This document shows, in pieces, positions 9,274-18,029 of a DNA stretch of 64,000 bases. The notes under the pieces are model-generated. The model was not told the origin of the DNA. It ran no database searches and saw only the letters and a list, made by a program, of their open reading frames with translations. Each line of letters begins with the position of its first letter. The stretch's first letter is position 1. The DNA comes from JACQFZ01 sp045810625. GTDB taxonomy: Bacteria; Pseudomonadota; Gammaproteobacteria; Acidiferrobacterales; Sulfurifustaceae. The position numbers were made by a program, and so were the translations under genes. The DNA lies in the NCBI GenBank assembly GCA_045810625.1, contig JBJMVQ010000009.1:62001-126000 (forward strand). The letters run 5' to 3'.

Positions 9274-9588
9274 ATGGAATACGTCAATCCGACCATCATC
9301 AACCTCGTGATTTTCGTGCTCGCGATTTATGTCGGTTACCACGTCGTGTGGACCGTCACGCCCGCGCTGCACACGCCCCTCATGTCCGTCACCAACGCGA
9401 TCTCCGCCATCATCATCGTCGGCGCCATGCTGGCGGCCGGCGCGACGAACACGGCGGTCGGCAAGATCATGGGCGTGCTTGCGGTGACGCTCGCCGCGGT
9501 CAACGTGTTCGGCGGCTTTCTCGTGACGCAGCGGATGCTCGAGATGTTCAAGAAAAAAGAGCGGCCGCAGACGGAGAACAAGTCATGA
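9274..9588 (+). CDS. pntAB: NAD(P) transhydrogenase subunit alpha part 2 (membrane domain)
   Basis: 104 residues with about three hydrophobic helices, including the NAISAIIIVGAMLAAG segment typical of the split alpha-2 subunit, then a short charged C terminus. In the family this contributes helices of the proton channel (domain II) together with PntB. The ATG at 9274 follows a 112-base gap after pntAA. Its TGA overlaps the pntB start (ATGA, 9585-9588), so the two membrane subunits are coupled. Confidence 0.95.
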   Translation: MEYVNPTIINLVIFVLAIYVGYHVVWTVTPALHTPLMSVTNAISAIIIVGAMLAAGATNTAVGKIMGVLAVTLAAVNVFGGFLVTQRMLEMFKKKERPQTENKS

Positions 9589-10994
9589 GCATGAACCTCG
9601 TCACGCTGCTCTATCTGATCGCTTCGGTGTGCTTCATTCAGGCGCTGAAGGGACTCTCGCATCCCACGACGGCGCGCCGCGGCAACGTGTTCGGCATGGC
9701 CGGCATGCTCATCGCCGCGATCACGACCGTCGCCCTCATCGCGAATCTGCGCGGCAAAGCGCCGCTCGGCCTCGGTCTGATCGCGCTCGGCGTTATCATC
9801 GGCGGTTCCGTCGGCACCGTCATCGCACGGCGCGTACAGATGACAAAGATGCCGGAGCTGGTCGCCGCGATGCACTCTCTCGTCGGCCTCGCCGCGGTGT
9901 TGATCGCCGTGGTCGCGGTCGCCGAGCCGCGCGCGTTCGGCATCGCCGATGCGGGCAACGCCATACCGCACGGCAACCGCGTGGAGCTCTTCATCGGCAC
10001 CTTCGTCGGTGCCATCACGTTCTCCGGGTCGGTGATCGCGTTCGGCAAGCTGTCGGGCAGGTTTCGCAGCGCGCCGATCATGTTCAACGGTCAGCATTGG
10101 CTGAACCTCGCGCTGGCGCTGATCATGATCGGGTTCGGCGTCTGGTTCTTCGTCACGCAGCAGTGGGTGCCGTTCCTGATCATGGCGGCGCTCGCGTTCG
10201 CTCTCGGCGTGCTCATCATCATCCCGATCGGCGGCGCCGACATGCCGGTCGTGGTGTCGATGCTGAACAGTTATTCGGGCTGGGCCGCCGCCGGCATCGG
10301 CTTTTCGCTCAACAACTCGATGCTGATCATCTCCGGTTCGCTGGTCGGTTCGAGCGGCGCCATCCTCTCCTACATCATGTGTAAGGCGATGAACCGCTCG
10401 TTTATCAACGTGCTCCTCGGCGGCTTCGGCCAGGAAGGCGGCGCCGCCGCGGCGGGCACGGAGCAGAAGTCGTATCGCTCGGGCAGCGCGGACGACGCGG
10501 CGTTCCTCATGGCGAACGGCGAATCGCTCGTGATCGTGCCTGGATACGGCCTCGCGGTGTCGCGCGCGCAGCACGCGCTCAAGGAGCTGGCGCACAAGCT
10601 CGGCGAGAAAGGCGTCAACGTGCGCTACGCAATTCACCCGGTTGCAGGCCGCATGCCGGGGCACATGAACGTGCTGCTCGCGGAGGCGGAAATTCCGTAC
10701 GATCAGGTGTTCGAGATGGAAGATATCAACAACGACTTCCAGTCCAGCGACGCCGTGTTGGTGGTCGGCGCCAACGACGTGGTCAATCCCGCGGCAAAAA
10801 CGCCCGGCAGCCCGATCTTCGGCATGCCGATCCTCGAAGCGCACAAGGCGCGCACCGTCATCGTGATCAAGCGCTCGATGGCGACCGGTTACGCCGGTCT
10901 CGACAACGAGCTCTTCTACATGGACAAAACGATGATGGTGTTCGGGGACGCGAAGAAAGTGATCGAGGACATGGTGAAGGCGCTGGAAAGTTAA
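9585..10994 (+). CDS. pntB: NAD(P) transhydrogenase subunit beta
   Basis: 469 residues. The N-terminal half has about eight or nine hydrophobic helices; the C-terminal ~180 residues form the NADP(H)-binding domain III, with GYGLAVSRAQHA, the segment IHPVAGRMPGHMNVLLAEA, and NDVVNPAA. These are family signatures of PntB, and with pntAA and pntAB the enzyme is complete: it makes NADPH from NADH using the proton gradient. The start is set by the ATGA overlap with pntAB. Confidence 0.96.
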   Translation: MSMNLVTLLYLIASVCFIQALKGLSHPTTARRGNVFGMAGMLIAAITTVALIANLRGKAPLGLGLIALGVIIGGSVGTVIARRVQMTKMPELVAAMHSLVGLAAVLIAVVAVAEPRAFGIADAGNAIPHGNRVELFIGTFVGAITFSGSVIAFGKLSGRFRSAPIMFNGQHWLNLALALIMIGFGVWFFVTQQWVPFLIMAALAFALGVLIIIPIGGADMPVVVSMLNSYSGWAAAGIGFSLNNSMLIISGSLVGSSGAILSYIMCKAMNRSFINVLLGGFGQEGGAAAAGTEQKSYRSGSADDAAFLMANGESLVIVPGYGLAVSRAQHALKELAHKLGEKGVNVRYAIHPVAGRMPGHMNVLLAEAEIPYDQVFEMEDINNDFQSSDAVLVVGANDVVNPAAKTPGSPIFGMPILEAHKARTVIVIKRSMATGYAGLDNELFYMDKTMMVFGDAKKVIEDMVKALES

Positions 10995-11036
10995 ACCGGT
11001 CTCGCGCGTGTGTTCCAATGCAGGGACGCGCGCGGT
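10995..11036 (+). terminator. GC-rich stem-loop right after pntB
   Basis: Arms CGCGCGT (11003-11009) and ACGCGCG (11026-11032) pair perfectly, extended by ACCG/CGGT outside a small bulge, immediately after the pntB stop. No T-run follows, so intrinsic termination is uncertain. Confidence 0.3.
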
Positions 11037-11381
11037 CACCGTACGCAGCTCGGCTGTGCTCTCGATGAAGTGTCCAGCCCTCGCTGCCCTCCTGGTCGCC
11101 GAGCCTGCCAGGCGACAATTCGGACGAAGCGCGGGTAAGGTCCGAATCCGCCTGCTCGCGAGCGCGATGATGTCCGCCGCGGCGGCTTCGCGACGCGCAC
11201 CGTCAAGTTTCCCCCCGGTCGCCGGCGCGACTGCCCGCACCCGATCGCTCGCGGCGCGTCGATCTCGTCCCGCTGAGCAGCCGGCGACCGGTAGTCTTAG
11301 TCGCGGCGGCGGCGCAGAATACCGGATCGCGATGAATCTCTCTGACGCTTCAAGGTAAACACTGACCGCAGCAAGGTTTCT
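11037..11381. other. Non-coding gap between pntB and the next gene
   Basis: About 345 bases with no convincing gene. The only open frame here (about 116 codons from 11008) is arginine/alanine/serine-rich with no family pattern and reads as a by-product of GC-rich DNA. A weak AAGG about 10 bases before 11382 may serve the next gene. Confidence 0.5.
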
Positions 11382-11972
11382 ATGGACGAAATCGTCACGC
11401 GCGCCATGCAGCGCTGGCCGAACGTTCCGGCGGTTTACGGCTGGCTGCAACTCGACCGGCGCGGTAACTGGCGCATCAAAACGAAGGACGGGCGCTTCGA
11501 GCCGATCGTGAATCCCACGATGATCGAGTTCATCGGCCGCAACTACACCCATGACGACACCGGCCGCTGGTATTTTCAGAACGGTCCGCAACGCGTGTTC
11601 GTCGCACTCGATTACACGCCGCTCGTTTACCGCCTGAACGACAACGCCAGCGCGCTTTGCGCCCACACCGGCGCCGCGCCCGCACAGCTGCGCGCGATTT
11701 TCTTCGACGACGCCGGGAACGTGTTGATCGAGACCGAGCTCGGCATCGGCTTGCTGCTCGATCGCGATCTCGACGGGCTGTTGACGCAACTGAGCGCGCC
11801 GAACGGAGCGGCCGCCGACGCGCTCCTCGAAATCGTCGACCGCGGCGGCGCGGCGCAGTGCCGATTGTTCGGGCAGACGTTGTCGGCAGCGCCGATTCGC
11901 GCCACCGAAGTTTCCGAACGCTTCGGGTTCAATCCGCGACCCGCGCCTGCGCCGGGCATGCCGGATTGCTGA
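11382..11972 (+). CDS. Conserved hypothetical protein (DUF-type, cytosolic)
   Basis: 196 residues, no signal peptide or membrane segment. The N-terminal two-thirds has a compact pattern rich in W, Y and F (WPNVPAVYGWL, RGNWRI, FIGRNY, WYFQNGPQRVF) that I recall from a family of unknown function found as single copies in betaproteobacteria. It alternates beta-strand-like segments, then LRAIFFDDAGNVLIETELG. The C-terminal tail is proline- and alanine-rich and probably disordered. I do not recognise a catalytic motif. Neighbours (transhydrogenase upstream, MarR/MFS downstream) give no clear link. Confidence 0.7.
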   Translation: MDEIVTRAMQRWPNVPAVYGWLQLDRRGNWRIKTKDGRFEPIVNPTMIEFIGRNYTHDDTGRWYFQNGPQRVFVALDYTPLVYRLNDNASALCAHTGAAPAQLRAIFFDDAGNVLIETELGIGLLLDRDLDGLLTQLSAPNGAAADALLEIVDRGGAAQCRLFGQTLSAAPIRATEVSERFGFNPRPAPAPGMPDC

Positions 11973-12046
11973 TCCGGCGGGTCGTCTCGCCCGCCGCCAA
12001 CCCTGGCCAAGATTTGCTTGCAGCGCCGACGCGCTTGCGCTAACTT

Positions 12047-12064
12047 TACGTGCAGATGCACGTA
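12047..12064. promoter_or_regulatory. Perfect palindromic operator upstream of marR
   Basis: TACGTGCA-ga-TGCACGTA, an 18-base palindrome with 8-base perfect arms, ends 8 bases before the marR ATG. MarR-family dimers usually bind palindromes of this size that overlap their own promoter. A weak -35/-10 pair (TTGCAG at 12018, TAACTT at 12041, 17-base spacing) would place the transcript start inside the palindrome, fitting autorepression. Confidence 0.65.
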
Positions 12065-12072
12065 CCTCCTCC

Positions 12073-12561
12073 ATGAGCGCCACTTCCCGCACACGCCGCG
12101 CTCCCTCAACCGCGCAAACCGTCGAAGTCGCGCCGCTGACGTGCACGGGCGCAACGGTACGGCGATTGTCGCGCCGGATGACGTCATTCTACGAACGACA
12201 CCTGCAGCGCGTCGGCATGACGCTCGCGCAATATTCGCTGCTGGCGCATCTTTCCGAACAGCCGCAGTCGCTGCTCACCCTTTCGCGGCGGATGGAAATG
12301 GACCGCACCACGCTGACGCGCAATCTCAAGCCCCTCGTCGCAGACGGCTGGGCCGAGGAAGTGCACAGCGACGATGCACGCCAACGGCTGTATGTTCTTA
12401 CGAAAACCGGCGAGCGCGTGCGCCGTAATGCTCGTGAAGCCTGGCAAGCCGCGCAGCTCGCCCTGGAGAAACAGCTGGGATCCGATTTCGTCGCGGGTCT
12501 GCACAAACAGATCGATCGTGCGCTCGCCAAGCTCAAACCCGCGTTACCGGAAGAAAACTAA
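12073..12561 (+). CDS. MarR-family winged-helix transcriptional regulator
   Basis: 162 residues. The winged-helix core runs from FYERHLQRVGMTLAQYSLL through MEMDRTTLTRNLKPLVADG (recognition helix) to the wing DDARQRLYVLTKTG, then a long C-terminal dimerisation helix. A lone cysteine near residue 24 sits in LTCTGATVRRLSRR, matching a MarR subgroup where this N-terminal cysteine can sense oxidants or electrophiles; that is inference. The gene is one base from the MFS gene downstream and carries a perfect palindrome just upstream, so it probably represses itself and the exporter. Confidence 0.92.
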   Translation: MSATSRTRRAPSTAQTVEVAPLTCTGATVRRLSRRMTSFYERHLQRVGMTLAQYSLLAHLSEQPQSLLTLSRRMEMDRTTLTRNLKPLVADGWAEEVHSDDARQRLYVLTKTGERVRRNAREAWQAAQLALEKQLGSDFVAGLHKQIDRALAKLKPALPEEN

Positions 12562-12562
12562 G

Positions 12563-13789
12563 ATGCAAAAAACGACTTCGACTCAGGCATTCTGGGGCGT
12601 CACCCTGCTCGCCGCCGCGCTCCTGATGGTCACGATGGGCGCACGTCAATCGATGGGTCTGTTTGTTTCGCCGCTGAACACCGCGACCGGCCTGGGGATC
12701 GTAACGATCAGTCTGGCGATGGCGATCGCGCAATTCACCTGGGGCGCGGTGCAGCCGATCGCCGGCGCGATCGCGGATCGCTATGGCCACGCGCGCGTGC
12801 TCGCGGTCGGCGTCGCGCTCGCCGCGATCGGTACCGCGCTGACGCCGTTCGTGAGCAGCACCTGGGGTTTGATCTTCGCGCTCGGCGTGCTGGCCGCAGC
12901 CGGTTCCGGAGCGGGAAGCTTCTCGGTCCTGATCGGCGCCACCGCACAGCGCGTCGCTACCGATCGGCGCGGCATGTCCGCCGGCATCATCAACGCCGGC
13001 GCGTCGTTCGGTCAGTTCGTCTTCGCGCCGGTCACGCAGATGCTCATCGTCGCGATCGGCTGGATGGGTGCGATGTGGTCGCTTGCCGGATTCATGCTGG
13101 CGGCGCTTCCGGTCACCTTTGCCTTGCGCGCGCGCCCGGCGCCGGTTGCCGCCGGATCCGCCACCGCGACGCCGGCGCCGGGCGGCGGGCTGCGAAGCGC
13201 GCTCGGCGATGCGTTTGCCGACCGCAGCTACTTGTTGCTGCATGCCGGCTTTTTCACTTGCGGGTTTCATATCGCGTTCCTGGTGACGCATCTGCCCGGG
13301 GAAGTGCAGCTTTGCGGGTTGCCGGCGCAGGTCGCGAGTTGGTCGCTTGCGATTATCGGTCTCGCCAACATCGTCGGCAGCCTGCTCGCGGGATGGAGCC
13401 TGCAGTATTACCGAGGCAAGTACGTGCTCTTCTGGATGTACGGATCACGCGGACTATTGATCATCTTGTACCTGCTCGCGCCGAAAACGCCGCTGACTTT
13501 CTATCTCTTCGCCGCCGGCCTCGGCCTGACGTGGCTCGCGACCGTGCCGCCGACGGCGGGCGTGGTTGGTAAGCTCTTCGGCACGCGCTATCTCTCGACG
13601 CTCTTCGGCATGACGCTGCTTTCACATCAGATCGGTGCGTTCTTCGGCGCCTGGCTCGGCGGATTGGTCGTCACGGCGTTCGGCAATTATGGCTGGATGT
13701 GGTACGCGGACATCACGCTCGCCACGCTCGCGGCGATTCTCAACTTGCCGATCCGCGAAGCGCGCGTCGCCGTCCTCAAACCCGCCTGA
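12563..13789 (+). CDS. Major facilitator superfamily transporter
   Basis: 408 residues with about twelve hydrophobic helices. The MFS loop 2-3 motif appears as GAIADRYGHARVLA, and GARQSMGLFV in helix 1 resembles the monocarboxylate/oxalate-formate group. The ATG at 12563 starts one base after the marR stop (12561), so the two are cotranscribed and probably coupled. An upstream in-frame extension overlaps marR and is rejected. Substrate unknown; in MarR-MFS pairs it is often a small organic acid or toxic aromatic that is also the regulator's ligand. Confidence 0.88.
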   Translation: MQKTTSTQAFWGVTLLAAALLMVTMGARQSMGLFVSPLNTATGLGIVTISLAMAIAQFTWGAVQPIAGAIADRYGHARVLAVGVALAAIGTALTPFVSSTWGLIFALGVLAAAGSGAGSFSVLIGATAQRVATDRRGMSAGIINAGASFGQFVFAPVTQMLIVAIGWMGAMWSLAGFMLAALPVTFALRARPAPVAAGSATATPAPGGGLRSALGDAFADRSYLLLHAGFFTCGFHIAFLVTHLPGEVQLCGLPAQVASWSLAIIGLANIVGSLLAGWSLQYYRGKYVLFWMYGSRGLLIILYLLAPKTPLTFYLFAAGLGLTWLATVPPTAGVVGKLFGTRYLSTLFGMTLLSHQIGAFFGAWLGGLVVTAFGNYGWMWYADITLATLAAILNLPIREARVAVLKPA

Positions 13790-13804
13790 TACTCGGGAGC
13801 ACGA

Positions 13805-14071
13805 ATGAAATACGTCATGTTCTACGAAACCACGCCGGAAGGTCTCGCCAAAGCGCGGGCGCACTTCCCCGCGCACCGCGCGCGGCTGGACGAGTTCCAT
13901 ACCCACGGCGTGTTGTTGATGGCCGGCCCATTGACTGACGGCGCCGGCGGCGCGATCGGCATCTTTCGCACGCGCGAAGCGGCCGAGGAATTCGTTCGCG
14001 GCGATCCGTTCGTCCTAAACGGGGTCGTTTCGAAATGGACGATTCGCGAGTGGAATGAGGTGCTGGCGTAG
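13805..14071 (+). CDS. YciI-like protein
   Basis: 88 residues, the usual size of the YCII family (ferredoxin-like alpha+beta fold). Family features are the start MKYVMFYETTPEG, HFPAHRARLDEFHTHGVLL with the two conserved histidines, and PFVLNGVVSKWTIREW. Members are small dimeric proteins, some hydrolases or chlorohydrolase-linked, most uncharacterised. GGGAG lies 6 bases before the ATG, and the gap to the MFS gene is only 15 bases, so it is the last gene of the marR-MFS unit. Confidence 0.85.
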   Translation: MKYVMFYETTPEGLAKARAHFPAHRARLDEFHTHGVLLMAGPLTDGAGGAIGIFRTREAAEEFVRGDPFVLNGVVSKWTIREWNEVLA

Positions 14072-14163
14072 CGACTAAGGACAATGGTTCCGCTTTCGCC
14101 GATCCCGCATTTCGGGACCGTGGTTCCGACGGCTTCTAAAAAAATCCGATCGACTACCGTTCA

Positions 14164-14239
14164 AACCGCCAGACACGCGAAGGACATAAGCGAAGTGGTT
14201 TAATAGCAGAAACTTTGCGTCCTTGGCGTCGTTGCGGTT
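14164..14239. repeat. Imperfect palindromic intergenic repeat
   Basis: Left arm 14164-14196 and right arm 14212-14239 are imperfect reverse complements sharing AACCGC, AAGGAC and GAAGT/AAAGT-type blocks around a 15-base AT-rich loop. The right arm's TGCGTCCTTGGCGTC core resembles a short element I recall from intergenic DNA of many unrelated bacteria. It lies between two convergent genes and could fold as a bidirectional terminator or be a dispersed miniature repeat. Confidence 0.5.
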
Positions 14240-14258
14240 CACAAGAACTATTTCATCG

Positions 14259-15221
14259 CTATTCCAAAGTAATGTGCGCGCGCCGTATGATCGGCGCCCA
14301 GCGCGCCCGCTCTTCGCGCATGAACGCGGCGAACTGCTCCGGGGTGCTGCCGACCGGTTCCATGTATTGCGCGCGCAATTTCTCGACGACATCGGGCATT
14401 TTTAATACGAGCGAGATTTCCCGTTGCAGCGTGTGCACGATCGCGGGCGACGTCCCGGCGGGCACGACCACGCCCTGCCACGCCGTCGCCTCCACGTTTG
14501 CGACGCCGCTCTCTTTGAACGTGGGTACGTCCGGCAGCAGCGCGAAACGCTCGCGGCTCGTCACGGCGATCGCCTTGAGTTTCCCCGTTTTCACGTGCGG
14601 CATGACGGGGCCTGGCGCCAGTGCGCCCATGTGCGCCTCGCCCGCGAGCAACGCTTGCACCGCTTGCGGCGAACCGGGGTACGGCACGTGGACTATTTGT
14701 GACCCGCTCTGTGCGGCGAGCAGCTCCATCGCGAGGTGCGATATCGAGCCGTTTCCGTACGACGCGTAGTTGTACTTGCCCGGATTTTTCCGCAGGAGCG
14801 CGACTAACTCATCGACGTTGCGAGCGTCGAGGTCGTTCGTGACAACGAGTACCGAAGGCTGCGTGACGAGCTGCGTGACGGGCGCCAGCTCCTTGAACGG
14901 GTCGTAGCCCAGCTTCTTATAGAGCAGCGTATTGTTCACCAGCGGCCCGGTAATCGACACGCCGATGGTGTAGCCATCGGGCGCCGATTTCGCGACGGCC
15001 TCCGTGCCGATATTTCCGCCCGCGCCGGGCTTGTTCTCGACGATAAACGGCTGCCCGAAGCGCGCGTGGAGCTTCTCCGCAACGAGGCGGGCGACGATAT
15101 CGGGCGTCGAGCCGGCGGCGAACGGAACAATGACCTTGATGACGTGGTCGGGCCATTCTTGCGCGCGCGCGAAACCCGCGGACGCAAACAATATGAACAA
15201 CGATACGATCCAGCGATTCAT
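14259..15221 (-). CDS. Bug-family tripartite tricarboxylate transporter substrate-binding protein
   Basis: 320 residues with a Sec signal peptide (cleavage after A-R-A near residue 20). Bug hallmarks are the early VIVPFAAGSTPDIVAR ligand loop, ENKPGAGGNIGTEAVAKS, and YGNGSISHLAMELL. These periplasmic receptors bind carboxylates, amides or nicotinate for a TctAB-type secondary transporter or for signalling. No membrane subunits are near, so this is an orphan receptor, which is common in Burkholderiales where tens to hundreds of copies occur. The next gene in the same direction upstream is a serine hydrolase. Confidence 0.9.
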   Translation of the reverse strand: MNRWIVSLFILFASAGFARAQEWPDHVIKVIVPFAAGSTPDIVARLVAEKLHARFGQPFIVENKPGAGGNIGTEAVAKSAPDGYTIGVSITGPLVNNTLLYKKLGYDPFKELAPVTQLVTQPSVLVVTNDLDARNVDELVALLRKNPGKYNYASYGNGSISHLAMELLAAQSGSQIVHVPYPGSPQAVQALLAGEAHMGALAPGPVMPHVKTGKLKAIAVTSRERFALLPDVPTFKESGVANVEATAWQGVVVPAGTSPAIVHTLQREISLVLKMPDVVEKLRAQYMEPVGSTPEQFAAFMREERARWAPIIRRAHITLE

Positions 15222-15335
15222 GCTCGTGGGGAACGTTGGAAGAAATAATCGGTACGGTACCGCCGTAAAGACAAAACGCGCCGCGGTACACCGCGACGCG
15301 CTTCATCGATCACCGAACAGCGGTTGTCAGCGATC

Positions 15336-16610
15336 CTACTGCACCAGTGCGCCGTAGACCATATCCCGTAACAGCTGTCGGTAGTGGACGCGATGTCCGA
15401 TCTGCTGCGACATCCACACGACCACAAGATTTTCTTTCGGGTCGACCCAGAAGTACGTCCCGTAGATACCGCCCCAACCGTAGTCGCCCACGCTCCCCGG
15501 CGTTACCGCTTCGCCCTCTTTCACGCGCACGCCGAAGCCCAGGCCGAATGAATACCCCGGCCCCGGCAAGAACGCGGCGCCGCGCGCGAGCGACGGTCCG
15601 CGCATGTCGCCGAGGTGATCCGACGTCATGAATTCGACCGTCTTACGCGACAGAATGCGCACGCCGTCCAGCTCGCCCCCATTGAGCAACATCTGCGCGA
15701 AACGCGCGTAGTCGGACGCGGTCGAGACCAGCCCGCCGCCGCCGGACAGGAGTTTCGGCGCACGACGTACGTCCGGCATGTTGACGCCGGCGTTCGTTTC
15801 CGGGTCGGTATCGAACGGCTGGGCGATTCGCGCGTGCTTGGCCGGATCGGCTACCCAGAATCCCGTGTCGTTCATCTTGAGCGGCTTGAAGATGCGTCGA
15901 TCGAGATATTGATCGAGCGACTCGCCCGAATAACTCTCGAGCAGCGCACCGAGCACATCGGTGGAACGGCTGTACTCCCACACCGTGCCCGGCTGAAACA
16001 TCAGCGGCACGGTCGCGAGCTTTTGCATCGTGTCGCTATTCGTCTGGTTCGGGCTGTCGACGCCAACCTTTTTGTACTCGTCTTTGACGAGCGAGCGGCC
16101 AAACACACCGTAGGTAATGCCCGACGTGTGACGGAGCAGGTCGTGGATCGTCGGTTCGCGCGCTGCGGGAACGATCTCGAGCGCCGTCTTGCCGCGTGCG
16201 TCGGTCTTCTCGACGCCGACTTTCAGGCCCGCCAGCTCCGGAAGATACCGCGAAACGGGATCGGTGAGCTTGATCTTTCCTTCCTCGACCAATTGCATCA
16301 CCGCTACCGAGACGACCGGTTTCGTCATCGAGGCGATGCGAAAGATCGAATCCGCCCGCATCGGCGTGCGTGCCTGCGGGTCCTGCATCCCGATCACGTC
16401 CTGATAGACGACCTTGCCGTTGCGAGCGATGAGAAGCACGGCACCCGGCAGTTGCCGCGACGCGACCTCCGCGCGGATCTGCGAGCCGATGGCGTCCAGC
16501 CGTTCAAGCGAAAATCCCTGGTTCAATCCTGCCTCGTTCGGCTTCTCAGCCAACGAAGCGCACGCCGTCAACGACAACGCCGTGACAGCCAGCAACGTTT
16601 TCCTTAGCAT
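15336..16610 (-). CDS. Serine hydrolase of the beta-lactamase class C / EstB family, lipoprotein
   Basis: 424 residues. The N terminus is a lipoprotein signal with lipobox LTAC (cysteine near residue 17). The catalytic S-x-x-K appears as SMTK, the second motif as EYSRS with the family's YS pattern, and WGG in the C-terminal part replaces the KTG of true beta-lactamases. This pattern is typical of esterases of the EstB group rather than drug-hydrolysing enzymes. The start is the ATG at 16610, 8 bases after AGGTGA; the GTG three codons upstream lies inside that ribosome-binding site. Confidence 0.87.
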   Translation of the reverse strand: MLRKTLLAVTALSLTACASLAEKPNEAGLNQGFSLERLDAIGSQIRAEVASRQLPGAVLLIARNGKVVYQDVIGMQDPQARTPMRADSIFRIASMTKPVVSVAVMQLVEEGKIKLTDPVSRYLPELAGLKVGVEKTDARGKTALEIVPAAREPTIHDLLRHTSGITYGVFGRSLVKDEYKKVGVDSPNQTNSDTMQKLATVPLMFQPGTVWEYSRSTDVLGALLESYSGESLDQYLDRRIFKPLKMNDTGFWVADPAKHARIAQPFDTDPETNAGVNMPDVRRAPKLLSGGGGLVSTASDYARFAQMLLNGGELDGVRILSRKTVEFMTSDHLGDMRGPSLARGAAFLPGPGYSFGLGFGVRVKEGEAVTPGSVGDYGWGGIYGTYFWVDPKENLVVVWMSQQIGHRVHYRQLLRDMVYGALVQ

Positions 16611-16932
16611 GCAAATCACCTCTTATTGTTCATTTGAAACAACGACACCCGCCGGCGCCGATATGTCCGCTATCTTTGCATCGGCCCAAGTAATTGAACA
16701 GCGGCGAGCACGCGATGGACACGAACCAAAATGGTCATCGTTCCTTTGAACGGCGCCGCACCATCTGCACCGCGGCACGCGCCGCGACTTTCGTGACAAT
16801 CCACGCCCGCCGCGTGCAGCCGCATGGCGTCTTTTCCGCTCGACTATTCTTGGGCTACTACTACGCACCCGCGCTGACCGCGGCCGCATCGACTGATAGT
16901 GTAGTCAAAAAATTGTTATCGACCCGCGAACC
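16611..16932. other. Divergent intergenic region
   Basis: 322 bases between the serine hydrolase (leftward) and the TehA-like gene (rightward); it must hold both promoters. The last 30 bases before 16933 are AT-rich. No convincing small gene or strong inverted repeat was seen. Confidence 0.5.
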
Positions 16933-18024
16933 ATGACGACACGGCCTGCCGCGCAACGTGTGTTGAACCCGAAGATCCCGCTTCGCCGCCGCTTGCTCGA
17001 AGATCTCGGCGGTCTTTCACCCGCCTATTTCGGGATGGTCATGGCGACCGGAATCGTGTCGCTCGCCGCCGCGCTGCTCGGGTGGCCCGCGATCGCGCAG
17101 GCGTTGTGGCTGCTCAATATCGGGGCGTACAGCGTGCTGTGGATCTTGACGCTCTGGCGACTCGCGCGCTTTCCGGCGCGCTTCTTCGCCGATCTGATCG
17201 ATCATCTCCGCGGCCCTGGTTTCTTCACGAGCGTCGCGGCCACCAGCGTGCTCGGGGCGCAGTTCGTCGTGCTCGGCGGTGAGGATCGAATCGGCTTCGC
17301 GCTCGGCGCGGTCGCCGTCGTGCTGTGGTTCGTGCTGACTTATGCGGTCTTCGCCGGCTTCATCATCAAGGAGCGCAAGCCGGCGCTCGATGAAGGCATC
17401 GGCGGTGGTTGGCTGCTCGCCGTCGTCGCGACGCAATCCATTGCCGTGCTGTGCGCGCTGCTCGCTGCGCATAGCGCCCCGCCCTACAAACTCGAACTGA
17501 TCTTCTTCGCGCTGTCGATGTGGCTGTGGGGCGGGATGCTTTACATCTGGATGATGTCGCTCATTTTCTACCGCTATACCTTCTTCAAATTCTCTCCGGG
17601 CGACCTGTCGCCCCCGTACTGGATCAACATGGGCGCGATGGCGATCTCGACGCTCGCGGGGTCGCTGCTCATCCTCAACGCTCCCGAGGCACCGTTCTTG
17701 CGTTCGCTGCTGCCGTTCATGAAAGGGTTCACGCTGTTCTACTGGGCGACGGGCACGTGGTGGATCCCCATGCTGCTCGTCCTCGCCGTGTGGCGCTACG
17801 TCGTCAAACGTTTCCCGATGCGGTATGACCCGCTCTATTGGGGCGCCGTCTTCCCTCTCGGAATGTACTGCGCCAGCACGCAGGAGATGATCGCGGCGAT
17901 GGAGTTCGATTTCCTCACGGTCGTGCCGCGCGCCTTCTTATACGCGGCGCTCGCCGCTTGGATGGCGGCGTTTGCCGGCTTTGTCCTCGACCTGTCGCGA
18001 CGCTTGCGCGCACCGCGACACTGA
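16933..18024 (+). CDS. TehA/SLAC1-type (TDT family) anion channel or transporter
   Basis: 363 residues with about ten hydrophobic helices. The N-terminal LSPAYFGMVMATGIVSLA is the family start pattern, and FYRYTFFKF precedes a loop before the C-terminal helices. The family includes TehA (tellurite resistance), Mae1 malate permease, Ssu1 sulfite pump and plant SLAC1 anion channels. No TehB lies nearby. The gene is convergent with nasA, their stops only 5 bases apart, and no nitrate transporter is visible, so a role in nitrate, nitrite or other anion passage is conceivable but only inferred. The ribosome-binding site before the ATG is weak. Confidence 0.82.
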   Translation: MTTRPAAQRVLNPKIPLRRRLLEDLGGLSPAYFGMVMATGIVSLAAALLGWPAIAQALWLLNIGAYSVLWILTLWRLARFPARFFADLIDHLRGPGFFTSVAATSVLGAQFVVLGGEDRIGFALGAVAVVLWFVLTYAVFAGFIIKERKPALDEGIGGGWLLAVVATQSIAVLCALLAAHSAPPYKLELIFFALSMWLWGGMLYIWMMSLIFYRYTFFKFSPGDLSPPYWINMGAMAISTLAGSLLILNAPEAPFLRSLLPFMKGFTLFYWATGTWWIPMLLVLAVWRYVVKRFPMRYDPLYWGAVFPLGMYCASTQEMIAAMEFDFLTVVPRAFLYAALAAWMAAFAGFVLDLSRRLRAPRH

Positions 18025-18029
18025 ATCAA

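Noticed and set aside
11008..11358. Possible 116-residue gene after pntB
   Set aside because: Composition and lack of ribosome site suggest chance; treated as non-coding.
9336..12146. A 936-codon minus-strand open frame across pntAB, pntB and the next gene
   Set aside because: Antisense shadow in GC-rich DNA; crosses three recognisable genes and a non-coding gap.
16694..16936. Possible 80-residue gene between the serine hydrolase and the TehA-like gene
   Set aside because: No family pattern, runs into the TehA start; region is better read as divergent promoters.
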